From contig NZ_LT629796.1 in the NCBI RefSeq assembly GCF_900106065.1, forward strand, positions 2,144,001-2,208,000: DNA of 64,000 bases, given 5' to 3'. The stretch is from Pseudomonas mandelii. Its GTDB lineage: Bacteria; Pseudomonadota; Gammaproteobacteria; Pseudomonadales; Pseudomonadaceae. Position numbers and translations under genes: made by a program. The stretch's first letter is position 1, and every line of letters begins with the position of its first letter. This document shows, in pieces, positions 20,804 to 30,275 of this stretch. Under the pieces are notes generated by a model. It did no database searches and was not told the origin of the DNA. It was given only the letters and a program-made list of their open reading frames with translations.

Positions 20804-20809
20804 TATACT
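20804..20809 (+). promoter_or_regulatory. Candidate -10 element for glyQS
   Basis: TATACT preceded by CGGG lies 41 bases upstream of the glyQ start, within the divergent tag-glyQ gap. No good -35 hexamer is visible at the expected spacing, so this is only a candidate. Confidence 0.35.
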
Positions 20810-20849
20810 CCCGCTCTTTAAATCGCAGCCCAAGAAACAGGTGAATTTC

Positions 20850-21803
20850 GTGAGCCAGCCTACGCCAGCCGTGCGTACCTTCCAAGACTTGATCCTCGCC
20901 CTCCAGCAATACTGGGCCGAGCAAGGTTGTGTGGTACTTCAGCCCTACGATATGGAAGTAGGCGCCGGCACTTTCCACACCGCTACATTCCTGCGCGCCA
21001 TTGGCCCGGAAACCTGGAACGCCGCTTATGTGCAGCCCAGTCGTCGCCCGACTGACGGCCGCTACGGCGAAAACCCGAATCGTCTGCAGCACTACTACCA
21101 GTTCCAGGTAGTCCTGAAGCCGAACCCGGACAACTTCCAGGAACTGTACCTGGGCTCCCTCAAGCACGTCGGCCTGGACCCGTTGGTCCACGACATTCGC
21201 TTCGTCGAAGACAACTGGGAATCGCCGACACTGGGCGCCTGGGGTCTGGGCTGGGAAGTCTGGCTGAACGGCATGGAAGTGACGCAGTTCACTTACTTCC
21301 AGCAAGCGGGCGGCATCGAGTGCTACCCGGTGACCGGCGAGATCACTTACGGTCTGGAACGTCTGGCCATGTACCTGCAAGGCGTGGACTCGGTCTACGA
21401 CCTGGTCTGGGCTGACGGTCCGTTCGGTAAAGTGACTTACGGCGACGTGTTCCACCAGAACGAAGTCGAGCAGTCGACCTACAACTTCGAACACGCCAAC
21501 GTCGAGAAGCTGTTCGAACTGTTCGACTTCTACGAAAGCGAAGCCAAGCGCCTGATCGAACTCGACCAGCCGCTGCCATTGCCGAGCTACGAAATGGTGT
21601 TGAAGGCCTCCCATACCTTCAACCTGCTGGATGCGCGCCGGGCGATCTCGGTGACCGCGCGTCAGCAATACATTCTGCGTGTGCGCACCCTGGCGCGTTC
21701 CGTTGCGCAAGCCTACCTGCTGGCTCGCGCCAAGCTGGGCTTCCCGATGGCGACCCCGGACCTGCGTGACGAAGTACTGGCCAAGCTGGAGGCTGCACAA
21801 TGA
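20850..21803 (+). CDS. glyQ: Glycine-tRNA ligase alpha subunit
   Basis: Catalytic alpha subunit (317 residues) of the bacterial alpha2-beta2 glycyl-tRNA synthetase. Family blocks [37 protein letters not shown] and [19 protein letters not shown] are clear. The likely start is GTG at 20850 (protein begins [11 protein letters not shown]); an in-frame GTG nine bases upstream is also possible. The end overlaps glyS by ATGA. Confidence 0.96.
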   Translation: MSQPTPAVRTFQDLILALQQYWAEQGCVVLQPYDMEVGAGTFHTATFLRAIGPETWNAAYVQPSRRPTDGRYGENPNRLQHYYQFQVVLKPNPDNFQELYLGSLKHVGLDPLVHDIRFVEDNWESPTLGAWGLGWEVWLNGMEVTQFTYFQQAGGIECYPVTGEITYGLERLAMYLQGVDSVYDLVWADGPFGKVTYGDVFHQNEVEQSTYNFEHANVEKLFELFDFYESEAKRLIELDQPLPLPSYEMVLKASHTFNLLDARRAISVTARQQYILRVRTLARSVAQAYLLARAKLGFPMATPDLRDEVLAKLEAAQ

Positions 21804-23854
21804 GTGCTCAAGATTTTCTGGTTGAACTGGGCACCGAAGAACTGCCACCCAAAGCCCTGAACACCCTGGCCGACGCGTTTCTGGCCGGTATCGACAAGGG
21901 CCTGCAAGCCGCGGGCCTGAACTACGAGACCAAAACCGTCTACGCCGCACCACGTCGTCTGGCTGTGCTGATCACCTCGCTGGCGACTCAGCAGCCGGAT
22001 CGCAGCATCAACCTCGACGGCCCGCCACGTCAGGCCGCGTTCGATGCCGAAGGCAACCCGACTCAAGCAGCACTGGGCTTCGCCAAGAAATGCGGCGTCG
22101 ACCTGAGCGAAATCGATCAAAGCGGCCCGAAACTGCGTTACAGCCAAAGCATCGCCGGCAAGCCGACTGCGAGCCTGCTGCCGACCATCGTTGAAGATTC
22201 GCTGAACGACCTGCCGATCCCCAAGCGCATGCGCTGGGGTGCTCGCAAGGAAGAATTCGTTCGTCCGACCCAATGGCTGGTAATGCTGCTCGGTGACCAG
22301 GTCATCGATTGCACGATCCTCGCCCAGAAGTCCGGTCGTGATTCCCGTGGTCACCGCTTCCATCACCCGGAAAGCGTGCGTATCACTTCGCCGGCCAATT
22401 ACCTGAGCGACCTGCGTGCCGCCTACGTACTGGCCGATGCCAACGAGCGTCGCGAGCTGATCAGCAAACGCACCGAAGAGCTGGCGACGATGCAGGAAGG
22501 TACTGCCATCGTTCCTCCAGCCTTGCTCGACGAAGTGACCGCGCTGGTCGAATGGCCGGTGCCGCTGGTGTGCTCGTTCGAGGAACGTTTCCTCGACGTG
22601 CCACAAGAAGCCCTGATCACCACCATGCAGGACAACCAGAAGTACTTCTGCCTGCTGGATGCCGACGGCAAGTTGCTGCCACGTTTCATCACTGTGGCCA
22701 ACATCGAAAGCAAAGACCCGCAACAGATCATCGCCGGTAACGAGAAAGTGGTTCGTCCACGCCTGACCGACGCCGAGTTCTTCTTCAAGCAAGACAAGAA
22801 GCAGAAACTCGAAGACTTCAACCTGCGCCTGCAGAACGTGGTGTTCCAGGAAAAACTCGGCAGCGTCTACGACAAGGCCGAGCGCGTTTCCAAACTGGCC
22901 GCGTTCATCGCGCAACGCATTGGCGGCAACGCAGCCTGGGCTTCCCGTGCCGGCCTGCTGTCCAAGTGCGATCTGGCGACCGAGATGGTCGGTGAGTTCC
23001 CGGAGATGCAAGGCGTCGCCGGTTACTACTACGCCCTCAACGACGGCGAGCCGGAAGAAGTCGCACTGGCCCTGAACGAGCAGTACATGCCGCGCGGTGC
23101 CGGTGCTGAACTGCCGACCACCCTGACCGGTGCGGCCGTGGCCATCGCCGACAAGCTCGATACCCTGGTCGGTATCTTCGGCATCGGCATGCTGCCAACC
23201 GGCAGCAAAGACCCGTACGCCCTGCGTCGTGCAGCACTCGGCGTGTTGCGCATCCTGATCGACAAGAAACTCGACCTCGACCTGAACGACGCCGTGGCAT
23301 TCGCCGTGAATGCGTTCGGGACCAAGGTCAAGGCTGCCGGCCTGAACGATTCGGTGCTGGAGTTCATCTTCGACCGTCTGCGTGCCCGTTACGAAGACGA
23401 AGGCGTGGATGTCGGGACTTACCTGTCGGTCCGTGCCCTGAAACCGGGTTCTGCCCTGGACTTCGATCAGCGCGTACAAGCCGTGGAAGCGTTCCGCAAA
23501 TTGCCGGAAGCCGCAGCCCTGGCCGCGGTGAACAAACGCGTTTCGAACTTGCTGAGCAAGGTCGAAGGCTCCATTCCTTCGGTCGTGGAAGCCAAGTATT
23601 TCGACAACGCCAACGAGTTCTCCCTGTACTCGGCGATCCAGCAGGCTGACCAGGCTGTACAGCCGATGGCCGCTGCCCGTCAGTACAGCGAATCGCTGGC
23701 CCGTCTGGCTGCCTTGCGCGAGCCGGTGGATGCGTTCTTCGAGGCCGTGATGGTCAACGCTGAAGACGCCAAGGTCCGCGCCAACCGTTACGCATTGCTG
23801 GCGCGCCTGCGTGGACTGTTCCTCGGCGTTGCCGACATTTCGATGCTGGGCTGA
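21800..23854 (+). CDS. glyS: Glycine-tRNA ligase beta subunit
   Basis: Beta subunit (684 residues) that binds tRNA-Gly and completes the heterotetrameric synthetase. It starts [20 protein letters not shown], the family signature, and ends with the anticodon-binding DALR-like region. Start and glyQ stop overlap (ATGA), indicating coupled translation in equal amounts. Length is typical. Confidence 0.97.
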   Translation: MSAQDFLVELGTEELPPKALNTLADAFLAGIDKGLQAAGLNYETKTVYAAPRRLAVLITSLATQQPDRSINLDGPPRQAAFDAEGNPTQAALGFAKKCGVDLSEIDQSGPKLRYSQSIAGKPTASLLPTIVEDSLNDLPIPKRMRWGARKEEFVRPTQWLVMLLGDQVIDCTILAQKSGRDSRGHRFHHPESVRITSPANYLSDLRAAYVLADANERRELISKRTEELATMQEGTAIVPPALLDEVTALVEWPVPLVCSFEERFLDVPQEALITTMQDNQKYFCLLDADGKLLPRFITVANIESKDPQQIIAGNEKVVRPRLTDAEFFFKQDKKQKLEDFNLRLQNVVFQEKLGSVYDKAERVSKLAAFIAQRIGGNAAWASRAGLLSKCDLATEMVGEFPEMQGVAGYYYALNDGEPEEVALALNEQYMPRGAGAELPTTLTGAAVAIADKLDTLVGIFGIGMLPTGSKDPYALRRAALGVLRILIDKKLDLDLNDAVAFAVNAFGTKVKAAGLNDSVLEFIFDRLRARYEDEGVDVGTYLSVRALKPGSALDFDQRVQAVEAFRKLPEAAALAAVNKRVSNLLSKVEGSIPSVVEAKYFDNANEFSLYSAIQQADQAVQPMAAARQYSESLARLAALREPVDAFFEAVMVNAEDAKVRANRYALLARLRGLFLGVADISMLG

Positions 23855-23864
23855 GGGACTGCTG

Positions 23865-24398
23865 TTGAAACTGCTGATTCTCGATCGGGACGGGGTGATC
23901 AATTACGACTCCGACGCTTACATCAAGTCGGTGGAGGAGTGGATTCCGCTCCCCGGTTCGATCGAAGCCATCGCGCAGTTGAGCAAGGCCGGCTGGACGG
24001 TGGCGGTGGCTACCAACCAGTCAGGCATCGCTCGCGGCTATTACGACATCGCAACCCTGGACGCTATGCACGAGCGCTTGCGCTCGTTGGTGGCGGAGCA
24101 GGGCGGCGAGGTCGGGCTGATTGTCTACTGCCCGCACGGGCCGGACGACGGCTGCGATTGCCGCAAGCCAAAACCCGGGATGTTGAAAACCATCGCCGCT
24201 CATTACAACGTATCGCTGACTCATCTATGGTTCGTCGGCGATACCCTTGGTGACCTGGAAGCCGCCAAAGCCGTCGACTCTCAACCAGTTTTGGTAAAGA
24301 CCGGGAAAGGCGAAAAGACTCTGGGCAAGACCCTGCCGGTGGGCACCTTGATTTTTGACGATCTTGCGGCGATTGCCGCAGAACTTATCCACAATTAG
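23865..24398 (+). CDS. gmhB: D-glycero-beta-D-manno-heptose-1,7-bisphosphate 7-phosphatase
   Basis: HAD-superfamily phosphatase (about 177 residues) in the ADP-heptose pathway for LPS inner core. Motif I is LILDRDGVIN, motif II is VATNQSGIAR, and a zinc loop CPHGPDDGCDCRKPKPG and GDTLGDLEAA follow. No ATG is near the homology start: TTG at 23865 (MKLLILDRDG) lies six bases after GAGGGA; CTG at 23862 is the alternative. It begins ten bases after the glyS stop. Confidence 0.92.
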   Translation: MKLLILDRDGVINYDSDAYIKSVEEWIPLPGSIEAIAQLSKAGWTVAVATNQSGIARGYYDIATLDAMHERLRSLVAEQGGEVGLIVYCPHGPDDGCDCRKPKPGMLKTIAAHYNVSLTHLWFVGDTLGDLEAAKAVDSQPVLVKTGKGEKTLGKTLPVGTLIFDDLAAIAAELIHN

Positions 24399-24480
24399 AG
24401 TGCTTCGATTGTTCCTGACCAAGGATTGATCGGGAGTGCGCTTGAATAGGCGGGCAGTGCCCGCAACGGTAAATGTCGCC

Positions 24481-25260
24481 ATGTCGATACTGCAGGCCAT
24501 CAGAACCTTCCTCTTTTACCTGCTGCTGGGCACCAGCTCCTTGCTTTGGTGCAGCCTGAGCTTTTTAATCGCGCCGTTTCTGCCGTTCAAGGCGCGGTAT
24601 CGCTTCATCAATGTGTACTGGTGCCGTTGCGCCTTGTGGCTGAGCAAAGTCTTTCTGGGCATCAGCTACGAAGTAAGGGGCGCCGAGAACGTGCCTGACC
24701 AGCCCTGCGTGATTCAGTCGAACCACCAGAGCACCTGGGAGACCTTCTTTCTCTCTGCCTACTTCGAGCCATTGAGCCAAGTGCTCAAGCGCTCATTGCT
24801 GTTCGTGCCATTCTTCGGCTGGGCCATGGCCATGTTGCGACCGATCGCTATCGACCGCGACAATCCGAAAGCTGCGCTCAAGCATGTGGCGAAGAAGGGA
24901 CATGAATTGCTGAAGGATGGCGTCTGGGTGCTGATCTTCCCCGAAGGGACTCGCGTTCCTTATGGCACCATCGGCAAGTTCTCACGCGGTGGCACCGCAT
25001 TGGCGGTCAATGCCGCACTTCCAGTCCTGCCGATTGCGCACAATGCCGGCAAGTTCTGGCCGAAAACCGGTTGGGCGAAGAAGCAAGGCGTCATCACCGT
25101 GATCATTGGCGAGCCAATGTACGCCGTAGGCAGTGGGCCGCGCGCCATTGCCGATCTGAATGACCGTGTGCAGAGCTGGAACGAGCAGATGCAGCGGGAA
25201 ATGGGTTCGCTGCCAGCCGCCCCAGCCGCCCCCTCGGCCAACGATCAAGTGGCTGTCTGA
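24481..25260 (+). CDS. plsC: 1-acyl-sn-glycerol-3-phosphate acyltransferase (PlsC family)
   Basis: Membrane acyltransferase (259 residues) converting lysophosphatidic acid to phosphatidic acid, or a close relative; the PAO1 counterpart PA0005 is called lptA. An N-terminal transmembrane segment (residues 10-38) is followed by the active-site block NHQSTWE, where Glu stands in the place of the usual Asp, and FPEGTR. The start at 24481 (MSILQAIRTF) is preferred over a 15-residue extension. This is the last backbone gene before the accessory region. Confidence 0.92.
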   Translation: MSILQAIRTFLFYLLLGTSSLLWCSLSFLIAPFLPFKARYRFINVYWCRCALWLSKVFLGISYEVRGAENVPDQPCVIQSNHQSTWETFFLSAYFEPLSQVLKRSLLFVPFFGWAMAMLRPIAIDRDNPKAALKHVAKKGHELLKDGVWVLIFPEGTRVPYGTIGKFSRGGTALAVNAALPVLPIAHNAGKFWPKTGWAKKQGVITVIIGEPMYAVGSGPRAIADLNDRVQSWNEQMQREMGSLPAAPAAPSANDQVAV

Positions 25261-25302
25261 GATTCTGTGGATAACCTGTGTACCGTTTTACCGAAAACTA
25301 AC

Positions 25303-25356
25303 GTTTTATGAGCGTATCTTTATGATTTATATATATATTTCTTAAACTCATAAAAC
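25303..25356. other. 10-bp inverted repeat flanking a 34-bp AT-rich core
   Basis: GTTTTATGAG (25303-25312) and its exact complement CTCATAAAAC (25347-25356) flank a very AT-rich core with a TATATATATAT run. It lies between the plsC stop and the first terminator. Role unknown. Confidence 0.6.
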
Positions 25357-25389
25357 TCCGGAAATGGTGCATAAGTTTTTTTCGGGCGC

Positions 25390-25420
25390 AAAAAAACCGG
25401 CTGATATAGCCGGTTTTTTT
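25390..25420. terminator. Bidirectional rho-independent terminator after plsC
   Basis: AAAACCGGCT / AGCCGGTTTT stem with loop GATAT, A-tract on the left and T7 on the right, so it can work on both strands. It ends plsC transcription and would also serve a convergent gene (gyrB in the ancestral order). Confidence 0.9.
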
Positions 25421-25470
25421 ATGCCTGCGATTTGCGATGTGTTTGGCTCTGCGATCATCTTTGAAGGTAT

Positions 25471-25504
25471 AAAAAAAGGCCAACGCTGAGCGTTGGCCTT
25501 TTTC
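25471..25504. terminator. Second bidirectional rho-independent terminator
   Basis: AAAGGCCAACGC / GCGTTGGCCTTT, a perfect 12-bp stem with loop TGA, flanked by A and T tracts. In an intact chromosome this would be the terminator for the convergent gyrB; no gyrB sequence follows. It marks the last backbone sequence. Confidence 0.9.
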
Positions 25505-25534
25505 AATTAGCAGTCAGCTGTAGGGTCTCAAAAT

Positions 25535-25684
25535 AGATGACTCAAGCCTACCCGCAAACACGGGGATAAATTCATTTTTTCTTTGACTCACGAAAGTAGA
25601 AGTCACAGATAAGATGAGAAAAACCTACCCAGCTCACACAATAGATGACCTTCAATAAGGGCCTTTCGGATGTCATCCTATTGT
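25535..25684. repeat. Cluster of repeated AGATGA / CCTACCC motifs at the island border
   Basis: Two direct copies of AGATGA-N6-CCTACCC start at 25535 and 25612 with identical spacing. A third AGATGA is at 25643 inside ACAATAGATGAC (25638-25649), which pairs with GTCATCCTATTGT (25672-25684) as a 12-bp stem with one bulge. The layout, several ~20-bp repeats within 150 bp, resembles TnsB-binding sites in a Tn7-like end, but no matching copies were found near 63.6-64 kb. From 25685 to about 26011 I see no gene and no further clear structure. Confidence 0.45.
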
Positions 25685-26011
25685 CTGAATAGCGCGAGTC
25701 TCTCCGAAAAGCCACAGAGTGCGTAATTGCGCTCCACTTGACCACCTAATTGCATCGGTACCAACATGGAGCTGGTCGATTAATTCGACTACAACTGTCA
25801 GGCGAACGACAGATGACTATGCATAATCCTACCCACCCAGGAGAGGGCTGCGCGAAGACGTGCTACCCAAAATCAAAATGACCGTTACCGCCCAAGCCTA
25901 ACACCTTGGTTATTCCAGGGTGCAACTGTCCAACGTGCTGCACTGCCGCGCCGCGATTAGCGCCGACCTCGCCTGGCGCCTAGAACTGGCGGGGCTGGAC
26001 AAGGCGCATAT

Positions 26012-26353
26012 GTGGCTTGTCCGCCAGTGGGCCTGCGACGTGTGGCAGCTTTGTCGCGATACCTCAGTGACGGGGCCGTACCCATTGACAATAATTGGGC
26101 CGAGAAACAAATCCGACCGTGGGCGTTCGGTCGCAAAAACTGGCTCTTTGCAGGTTCGCTGCGCAGCGGCAAACGGGCGGCGGCGATCATGAGCTTCATC
26201 CAGTCAGCGCGGCTCAACAGGCATGATCCGTATGCTTATTTGAAGGACGTCCTCACGCGCCTTCTGACGCAGCGGGCGAGTGAAGTCGATCAGTTGCTGC
26301 CGCATAGGTGGCAGCCGGTTTAATCACGCAAGGCGTGATGCCCGGACGCATAC
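26012..26353 (+). pseudogene. IS66-family transposase C-terminal remnant with IS end
   Basis: The frame encodes the last ~100 residues of an IS66 transposase: [39 protein letters not shown] and [14 protein letters not shown], ending HRWQPV. The catalytic N-terminal two thirds is gone; similarity fades upstream of about 26,035. After the stop, CACGCAAGGCGTGATGCCCG and a GGACGCATAC end (to 26,353) look like the element's right terminal repeat. A more decayed copy of this same 3' end lies at 53.08-53.16 kb. Confidence 0.85.
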
Positions 26354-26440
26354 CTCTCAACAGAATTACTCTCACCTTAACTACTCATGCGTAGAGATCA
26401 AAAAACATCTAATGACTGAGATATCCTGCGACGAGACAGT

Positions 26441-27244
26441 TTAATTTTTTTTCTTAATTAGTTTACTTATATAGTACTTGAGGCTTAAACGATCTTTGGG
26501 TCTTGGCTTATAGTGCGTTTTGTTTCTTTGTGCAGGATCCATGACCATCGTTCCTGCGGTGTAGTAATAAAGCGCTATGGATCTGCGCGTGATGTGCTCT
26601 GGAGTCGTTAAAGGTTCCGGGTGCCCGTGATTACTGTCTTTGTCTGTATTGAAGATGACACAGCGATTGTATATGGGCAAAATTTTTTTAAGGCAGGTCT
26701 TCATATTGACATCCCAAAGCTCCAGGTTGCCACCGTATTCCTCTTGCCAGCTTTCATTCAGATAAATTATGACATTTAGCCTACGTTCAATATTAAGCTT
26801 TTTGTTGAGCCTGAAGTCAGAGTGCACCCCAAGGAAACCACCGCTCTTCGTCTCATGCAGCCCGCCTCCGCTAAAGTAGGGATCAGGTATCAAGCCGTCA
26901 ATGCCTGTTAGCTTTTCAAGAAATAGCAACATGGGTGCCGAATTAAACGCGTTAAAAATATTCTTCAAATGAGCGCCGCATTCGTTGGGGCTAATTTGAC
27001 GTTTTCGTTGACCTTTGTAGCCGCGCTCGTAGAGCATTTCGTTATTGGTTGGTTCGACTGGAAAATTTGAGCAGATACTCGCAATCAAGTATTCTTGTAA
27101 AAAATTGTCGATAACAATGTGTGGAAATGGCGTAGCCTGAATATATTGATTGGCCAATGAGTGACCAATAGCGCTGGCTGCGTTCTGGTCGAAATCGAGT
27201 TCCGGGGAGAGGGTCATCGGAAGTGTTTGAATAAAGGGTTCCAT
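26441..27244 (-). CDS. 2-oxoglutarate/Fe(II)-dependent oxygenase
   Basis: Protein of 267 residues with the prolyl-4-hydroxylase-like 2OG-Fe(II) fold: iron ligands His141 and Asp143 (GVHSDF), a distal histidine in SNHGHPEPL (about 206-208), and the 2OG-binding Arg in ITRRSIALYYYT (220-221). Relatives are often found with glycosyltransferases in surface polysaccharide loci, and here a family 2 glycosyltransferase lies directly upstream on the same strand. The substrate is unknown. AT content is higher than in the backbone genes, suggesting acquisition. Confidence 0.82.
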   Translation of the reverse strand: MEPFIQTLPMTLSPELDFDQNAASAIGHSLANQYIQATPFPHIVIDNFLQEYLIASICSNFPVEPTNNEMLYERGYKGQRKRQISPNECGAHLKNIFNAFNSAPMLLFLEKLTGIDGLIPDPYFSGGGLHETKSGGFLGVHSDFRLNKKLNIERRLNVIIYLNESWQEEYGGNLELWDVNMKTCLKKILPIYNRCVIFNTDKDSNHGHPEPLTTPEHITRRSIALYYYTAGTMVMDPAQRNKTHYKPRPKDRLSLKYYISKLIKKKN

Positions 27245-27319
27245 TACCGCTCCAATAAATCATCATAAAACCTGTAGGGCAACAAATCCGAACGAATTGC
27301 TGCTGCGTATCTGCGTACC

Positions 27320-28129
27320 TTAGGGTTTGCTGTCACTCTTGGCTAGGCGTTTAAGGATGCTATTGTACATTTTGGTTCGTCTGTGCGTCGTTTCATAGCC
27401 GCCAGCCGCTGCAACAGTCCCCCCCTGGATGTGATCCAAGTAGCTAAAGATTTTACGCGGCGATATCGTCTCTACTGCATAGCCAAGCTCGGTCATACGG
27501 TCCTGGAGGGTATAACCAGGCACACGATCATCCATCGAAAAATGCAGGCCGTGCTGTTTGATAAGTTTACAGTTCCACAATGTACAAAAACTTTTCAAGT
27601 AAACTTCTCTGTAAGGTTTTGGTTCTCTGGAGCGCAAGCCGATAGAAGTTTTCAGTCGTCGGAAATGGTGTTTGAATAGTCGCGAGCTAAAGCGCCAAAG
27701 CGTTCTGGTGGTACCCCGATTTATTTGTTCTACACAACCTACGGCTGCTACCTTTGGGTTTTTTAAGCACCTATTCAGCATCATCGGAAAAATATTTTTA
27801 TCGAAAACAAATGTGTCGGTATGCATCAGGAATAAGTAGTCGGTTTCAACTCGCTGCAAAACCACGTCAAGTGCTTTGCCATGGGCGATATGGCCTGCCT
27901 CTGGTTCAGAGACAGAACGTTCAATCAAGTTGATCCAATCTAATGTCCTCAGATAATCGGTGCTTTCATCGGCGGAATAGTTGTCAACCACCCATATTTG
28001 GACGCTGTTGTTGAGCACATGCTGGCGCAATAAATCTAAACATATCTTGGTGATTTCAGGCGTCTTGTAATTGACTATAACTATGCTAAATGCATTAGAG
28101 CTTTCAACCGAAAAATCATTCCTGTTCAT
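27320..28129 (-). CDS. Family 2 glycosyltransferase (rhamnosyltransferase-like)
   Basis: GT-A fold glycosyltransferase of 269 residues. The nucleotide-sugar-binding start is FSIVIVNYKTPEI, followed by WVVDNYSADES and a DxD-like HTDTFVFD near residue 105. A C-terminal acceptor region with HIQGGTVAAAGG follows. Probably cytoplasmic and acting on LPS or O-antigen sugars; donor and acceptor cannot be named. It precedes the 2OG oxygenase by 75 bases and likely shares a transcript. Confidence 0.82.
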   Translation of the reverse strand: MNRNDFSVESSNAFSIVIVNYKTPEITKICLDLLRQHVLNNSVQIWVVDNYSADESTDYLRTLDWINLIERSVSEPEAGHIAHGKALDVVLQRVETDYLFLMHTDTFVFDKNIFPMMLNRCLKNPKVAAVGCVEQINRGTTRTLWRFSSRLFKHHFRRLKTSIGLRSREPKPYREVYLKSFCTLWNCKLIKQHGLHFSMDDRVPGYTLQDRMTELGYAVETISPRKIFSYLDHIQGGTVAAAGGYETTHRRTKMYNSILKRLAKSDSKP

Positions 28130-28309
28130 CGTTTAGGCACCCAAACGTATTGTACTGATTCAGAGATTATTGAGCGTGGTTAGCGTTTTCGCTAATTTTA
28201 TTGTTTCGCAAGATATTGCGTGTCTATAGCCACACTGTAGGCTGATTCAATCCGTCGGTAATGCGGAGTTACCCGTGTGGAACGCATGCTCAAATGGCAA
28301 TGTGAGCGG

Positions 28310-28750
28310 CTATCGTCGCCACGCCAGCATCACTACACCGATGGTGATCAGGCTGATGCCTGTCCATTGGCGAGCGTCGAGTCTCTCTCCCAAGAGGGTG
28401 ACCCCCAAGACGGCGACAAGTACCACGCTGAGTTTGTCCACCGGGGCGACCAGGGACGCTTGTCCGAGCTGCAAAGCTCGGTAGTAACATATCCAGGAAG
28501 CTCCTGTGGCCAGACCTGACAAGACCAGGAATAAATAGCTGCGAGCCGATATCGAGCCGAGGGACTGATATTGTCCGGTCGCGTATAAGATCATCGCCAG
28601 GCTGAGTAACACCACCACGGTGCGTATCAGAGTGGCGAAATCAGAGTTGATGCCGGTTATGCCTATTTTGCCAAAAATAGCCGTCATTGCAGCGAACACT
28701 GCTGACAGCAGAGCCCAGAATGTCCACGTTGAAAAGAACGACGAACCCAT
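28310..28750 (-). CDS. Half-size EamA/DMT-family membrane protein
   Basis: Protein of 146 residues with about five hydrophobic segments and one EamA repeat, ending in the typical LLGERLDARQWTGISLITIG. Full EamA transporters carry two such repeats; half-size members probably pair as dimers. ArnE/ArnF, the small DMT proteins that flip undecaprenyl-linked aminoarabinose, have similar size, and nearby genes fit an LPS-modification theme, but no specific ArnE/F signature is seen. Confidence 0.78.
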   Translation of the reverse strand: MGSSFFSTWTFWALLSAVFAAMTAIFGKIGITGINSDFATLIRTVVVLLSLAMILYATGQYQSLGSISARSYLFLVLSGLATGASWICYYRALQLGQASLVAPVDKLSVVLVAVLGVTLLGERLDARQWTGISLITIGVVMLAWRR

Positions 28751-28901
28751 TGAAATAAGCCTGAAGATTGGAAGGAGTCATAGTGCTGCACGTTACGTCA
28801 TAAGATTGCTGGTCAGCGCGACTCTACGAGGCACTTTGGTAAAAAAACGTCAAAAAGAAGTAGTCATTTTTTGGTGGTTGCTTGGGTCGAAATACTGACA
28901 A

Positions 28902-30275
28902 TCAGCGCCGTGCGGGCGCCGAAACACTTGCCTGTCGCAACCACACCGAAACACATAAACCGCTCTTCTTCGTTTCGTTAGAGAAACTCAATTGAACGCG
29001 TATTCCTGTGCGGTCTGCTATCGCCTTGACAATAGACAGGCCCAGCCCGGAACCTGCTTCATCGGTTCCCAAGCTGCGATAAAATGGATCGAACACCCGC
29101 ACGTGTTGTTCTACTGTAATACCTGGGCCTGAGTCCTTGATCTGCAAAATTGCTGTCTCTTGTACCAGCTCAACCGCAAGGTCAATCCATCCCCCACGGG
29201 GGGTATAACGGATCGCGTTATCCACCAGATTCTTCACCACGATTAACAAATCTATTTCGTTGATGAGGACATGCACGTCCTCGATACTCTCAACACCAAT
29301 ATCGATGTTTTTACGTTCCGCCAGCGGTAGTAAATCCTCCAATACACGTCGATAGACTCCATGGACTGAAACAGCAGTGTGTGGCCGATCCGAGCTCGAT
29401 TGTGCGGCAGCAAGGGTCAGCAGTTGATCAATCAAGTTTCTGCTGCGCTCTATTCCCCGGGATAACGGCAAGAGGCGCTGACGAGCCGGCTCTGGCATTT
29501 CCGTGGCTGCCAGCCGCTCGGCTTGAATGGACAGGGCCGTCATGGGGGAGCGCAGTTCGTGGGCAGCATCGGCGACAAAGCGGCGCTGGTTTTCCATGGA
29601 CAGCGCGACTCGCGCGAGCAAGCGATTAATAGCGACGACGAAAGGTCGGATCTCGGTCGGCAGATTGCGCTCATCGACAGGGTGCAAGGCCTGTTCATCG
29701 CGTTGATCGATGTCAGAAGAGAGCGCAGCAATGGGGCGGAATAGTTTGCGCACCAGATCGCCCACCACCAGCAACAATACTGGAAACAAAATAAGGAACG
29801 GCAGCAGACTTCGCCAGGCGCTCTCGCGGGCTTCCTTGTTGCGAGCGCCTGTTTCTTGAGCGACCACGATACGCTCACCCCGGGCCGTAGTTCTGACCAA
29901 CACACGAAAGTCTTCGCCGGCGACATTCAAGGTAGACAAGCCATCGGCGAGTATTGTGGGGATGGGCAATGGCATCAGAGCATCATCGTTACCGATGGCT
30001 TTGCTGCCGTCGACCAGATATTGCACGATGACCCTGGACTCTTCCTTATCGCCATCGACTTCTTGAGCTGCGGGATAGTGCAGGCTCATCTGCTGCCGAT
30101 CAAATAGGACCGCCACCTGGCGCAAGGTATCGTCCTGCATTTCGTGGGCCTCGTCGAATGCCGAGACGAAAGCAAAGATACCGGCCACCACTGCTACGAT
30201 CAGGATGGCGAGCGACAGCGTCACGGACAGGCGTAATTGAACCGAGTCCCTCAAGCGCTTTTTGAAACCATCCAT
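28902..30275 (-). CDS. Sensor histidine kinase (QseC/PmrB type)
   Basis: Membrane histidine kinase of 457 residues. Transmembrane segments at about 16-38 and 157-174 enclose a ~115-residue periplasmic sensor. The phosphoacceptor is His239 (DAAHELRSPMTAL); N, G1 and G2 boxes are VDNAIRYTP, DSGPGI and GSGLGLSIV. It overlaps the upstream response-regulator gene by 25 bases, so both are co-translated. A lipoprotein and a COG4705 membrane protein precede them on the same strand. The signal is not predictable. Confidence 0.93.
   Translation of the reverse strand: MDGFKKRLRDSVQLRLSVTLSLAILIVAVVAGIFAFVSAFDEAHEMQDDTLRQVAVLFDRQQMSLHYPAAQEVDGDKEESRVIVQYLVDGSKAIGNDDALMPLPIPTILADGLSTLNVAGEDFRVLVRTTARGERIVVAQETGARNKEARESAWRSLLPFLILFPVLLLVVGDLVRKLFRPIAALSSDIDQRDEQALHPVDERNLPTEIRPFVVAINRLLARVALSMENQRRFVADAAHELRSPMTALSIQAERLAATEMPEPARQRLLPLSRGIERSRNLIDQLLTLAAAQSSSDRPHTAVSVHGVYRRVLEDLLPLAERKNIDIGVESIEDVHVLINEIDLLIVVKNLVDNAIRYTPRGGWIDLAVELVQETAILQIKDSGPGITVEQHVRVFDPFYRSLGTDEAGSGLGLSIVKAIADRTGIRVQLSFSNETKKSGLCVSVWLRQASVSAPARR

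Noticed and set aside
20769..21953. Large upstream extension of the tag frame
   Set aside because: It is antisense to glyQ; Tag homology and zinc ligands begin at the ATG at 20768.
21713..23902. 729-codon minus-strand open frame
   Set aside because: Antisense to glyS; low-complexity Gln/Arg/His composition and no family features.
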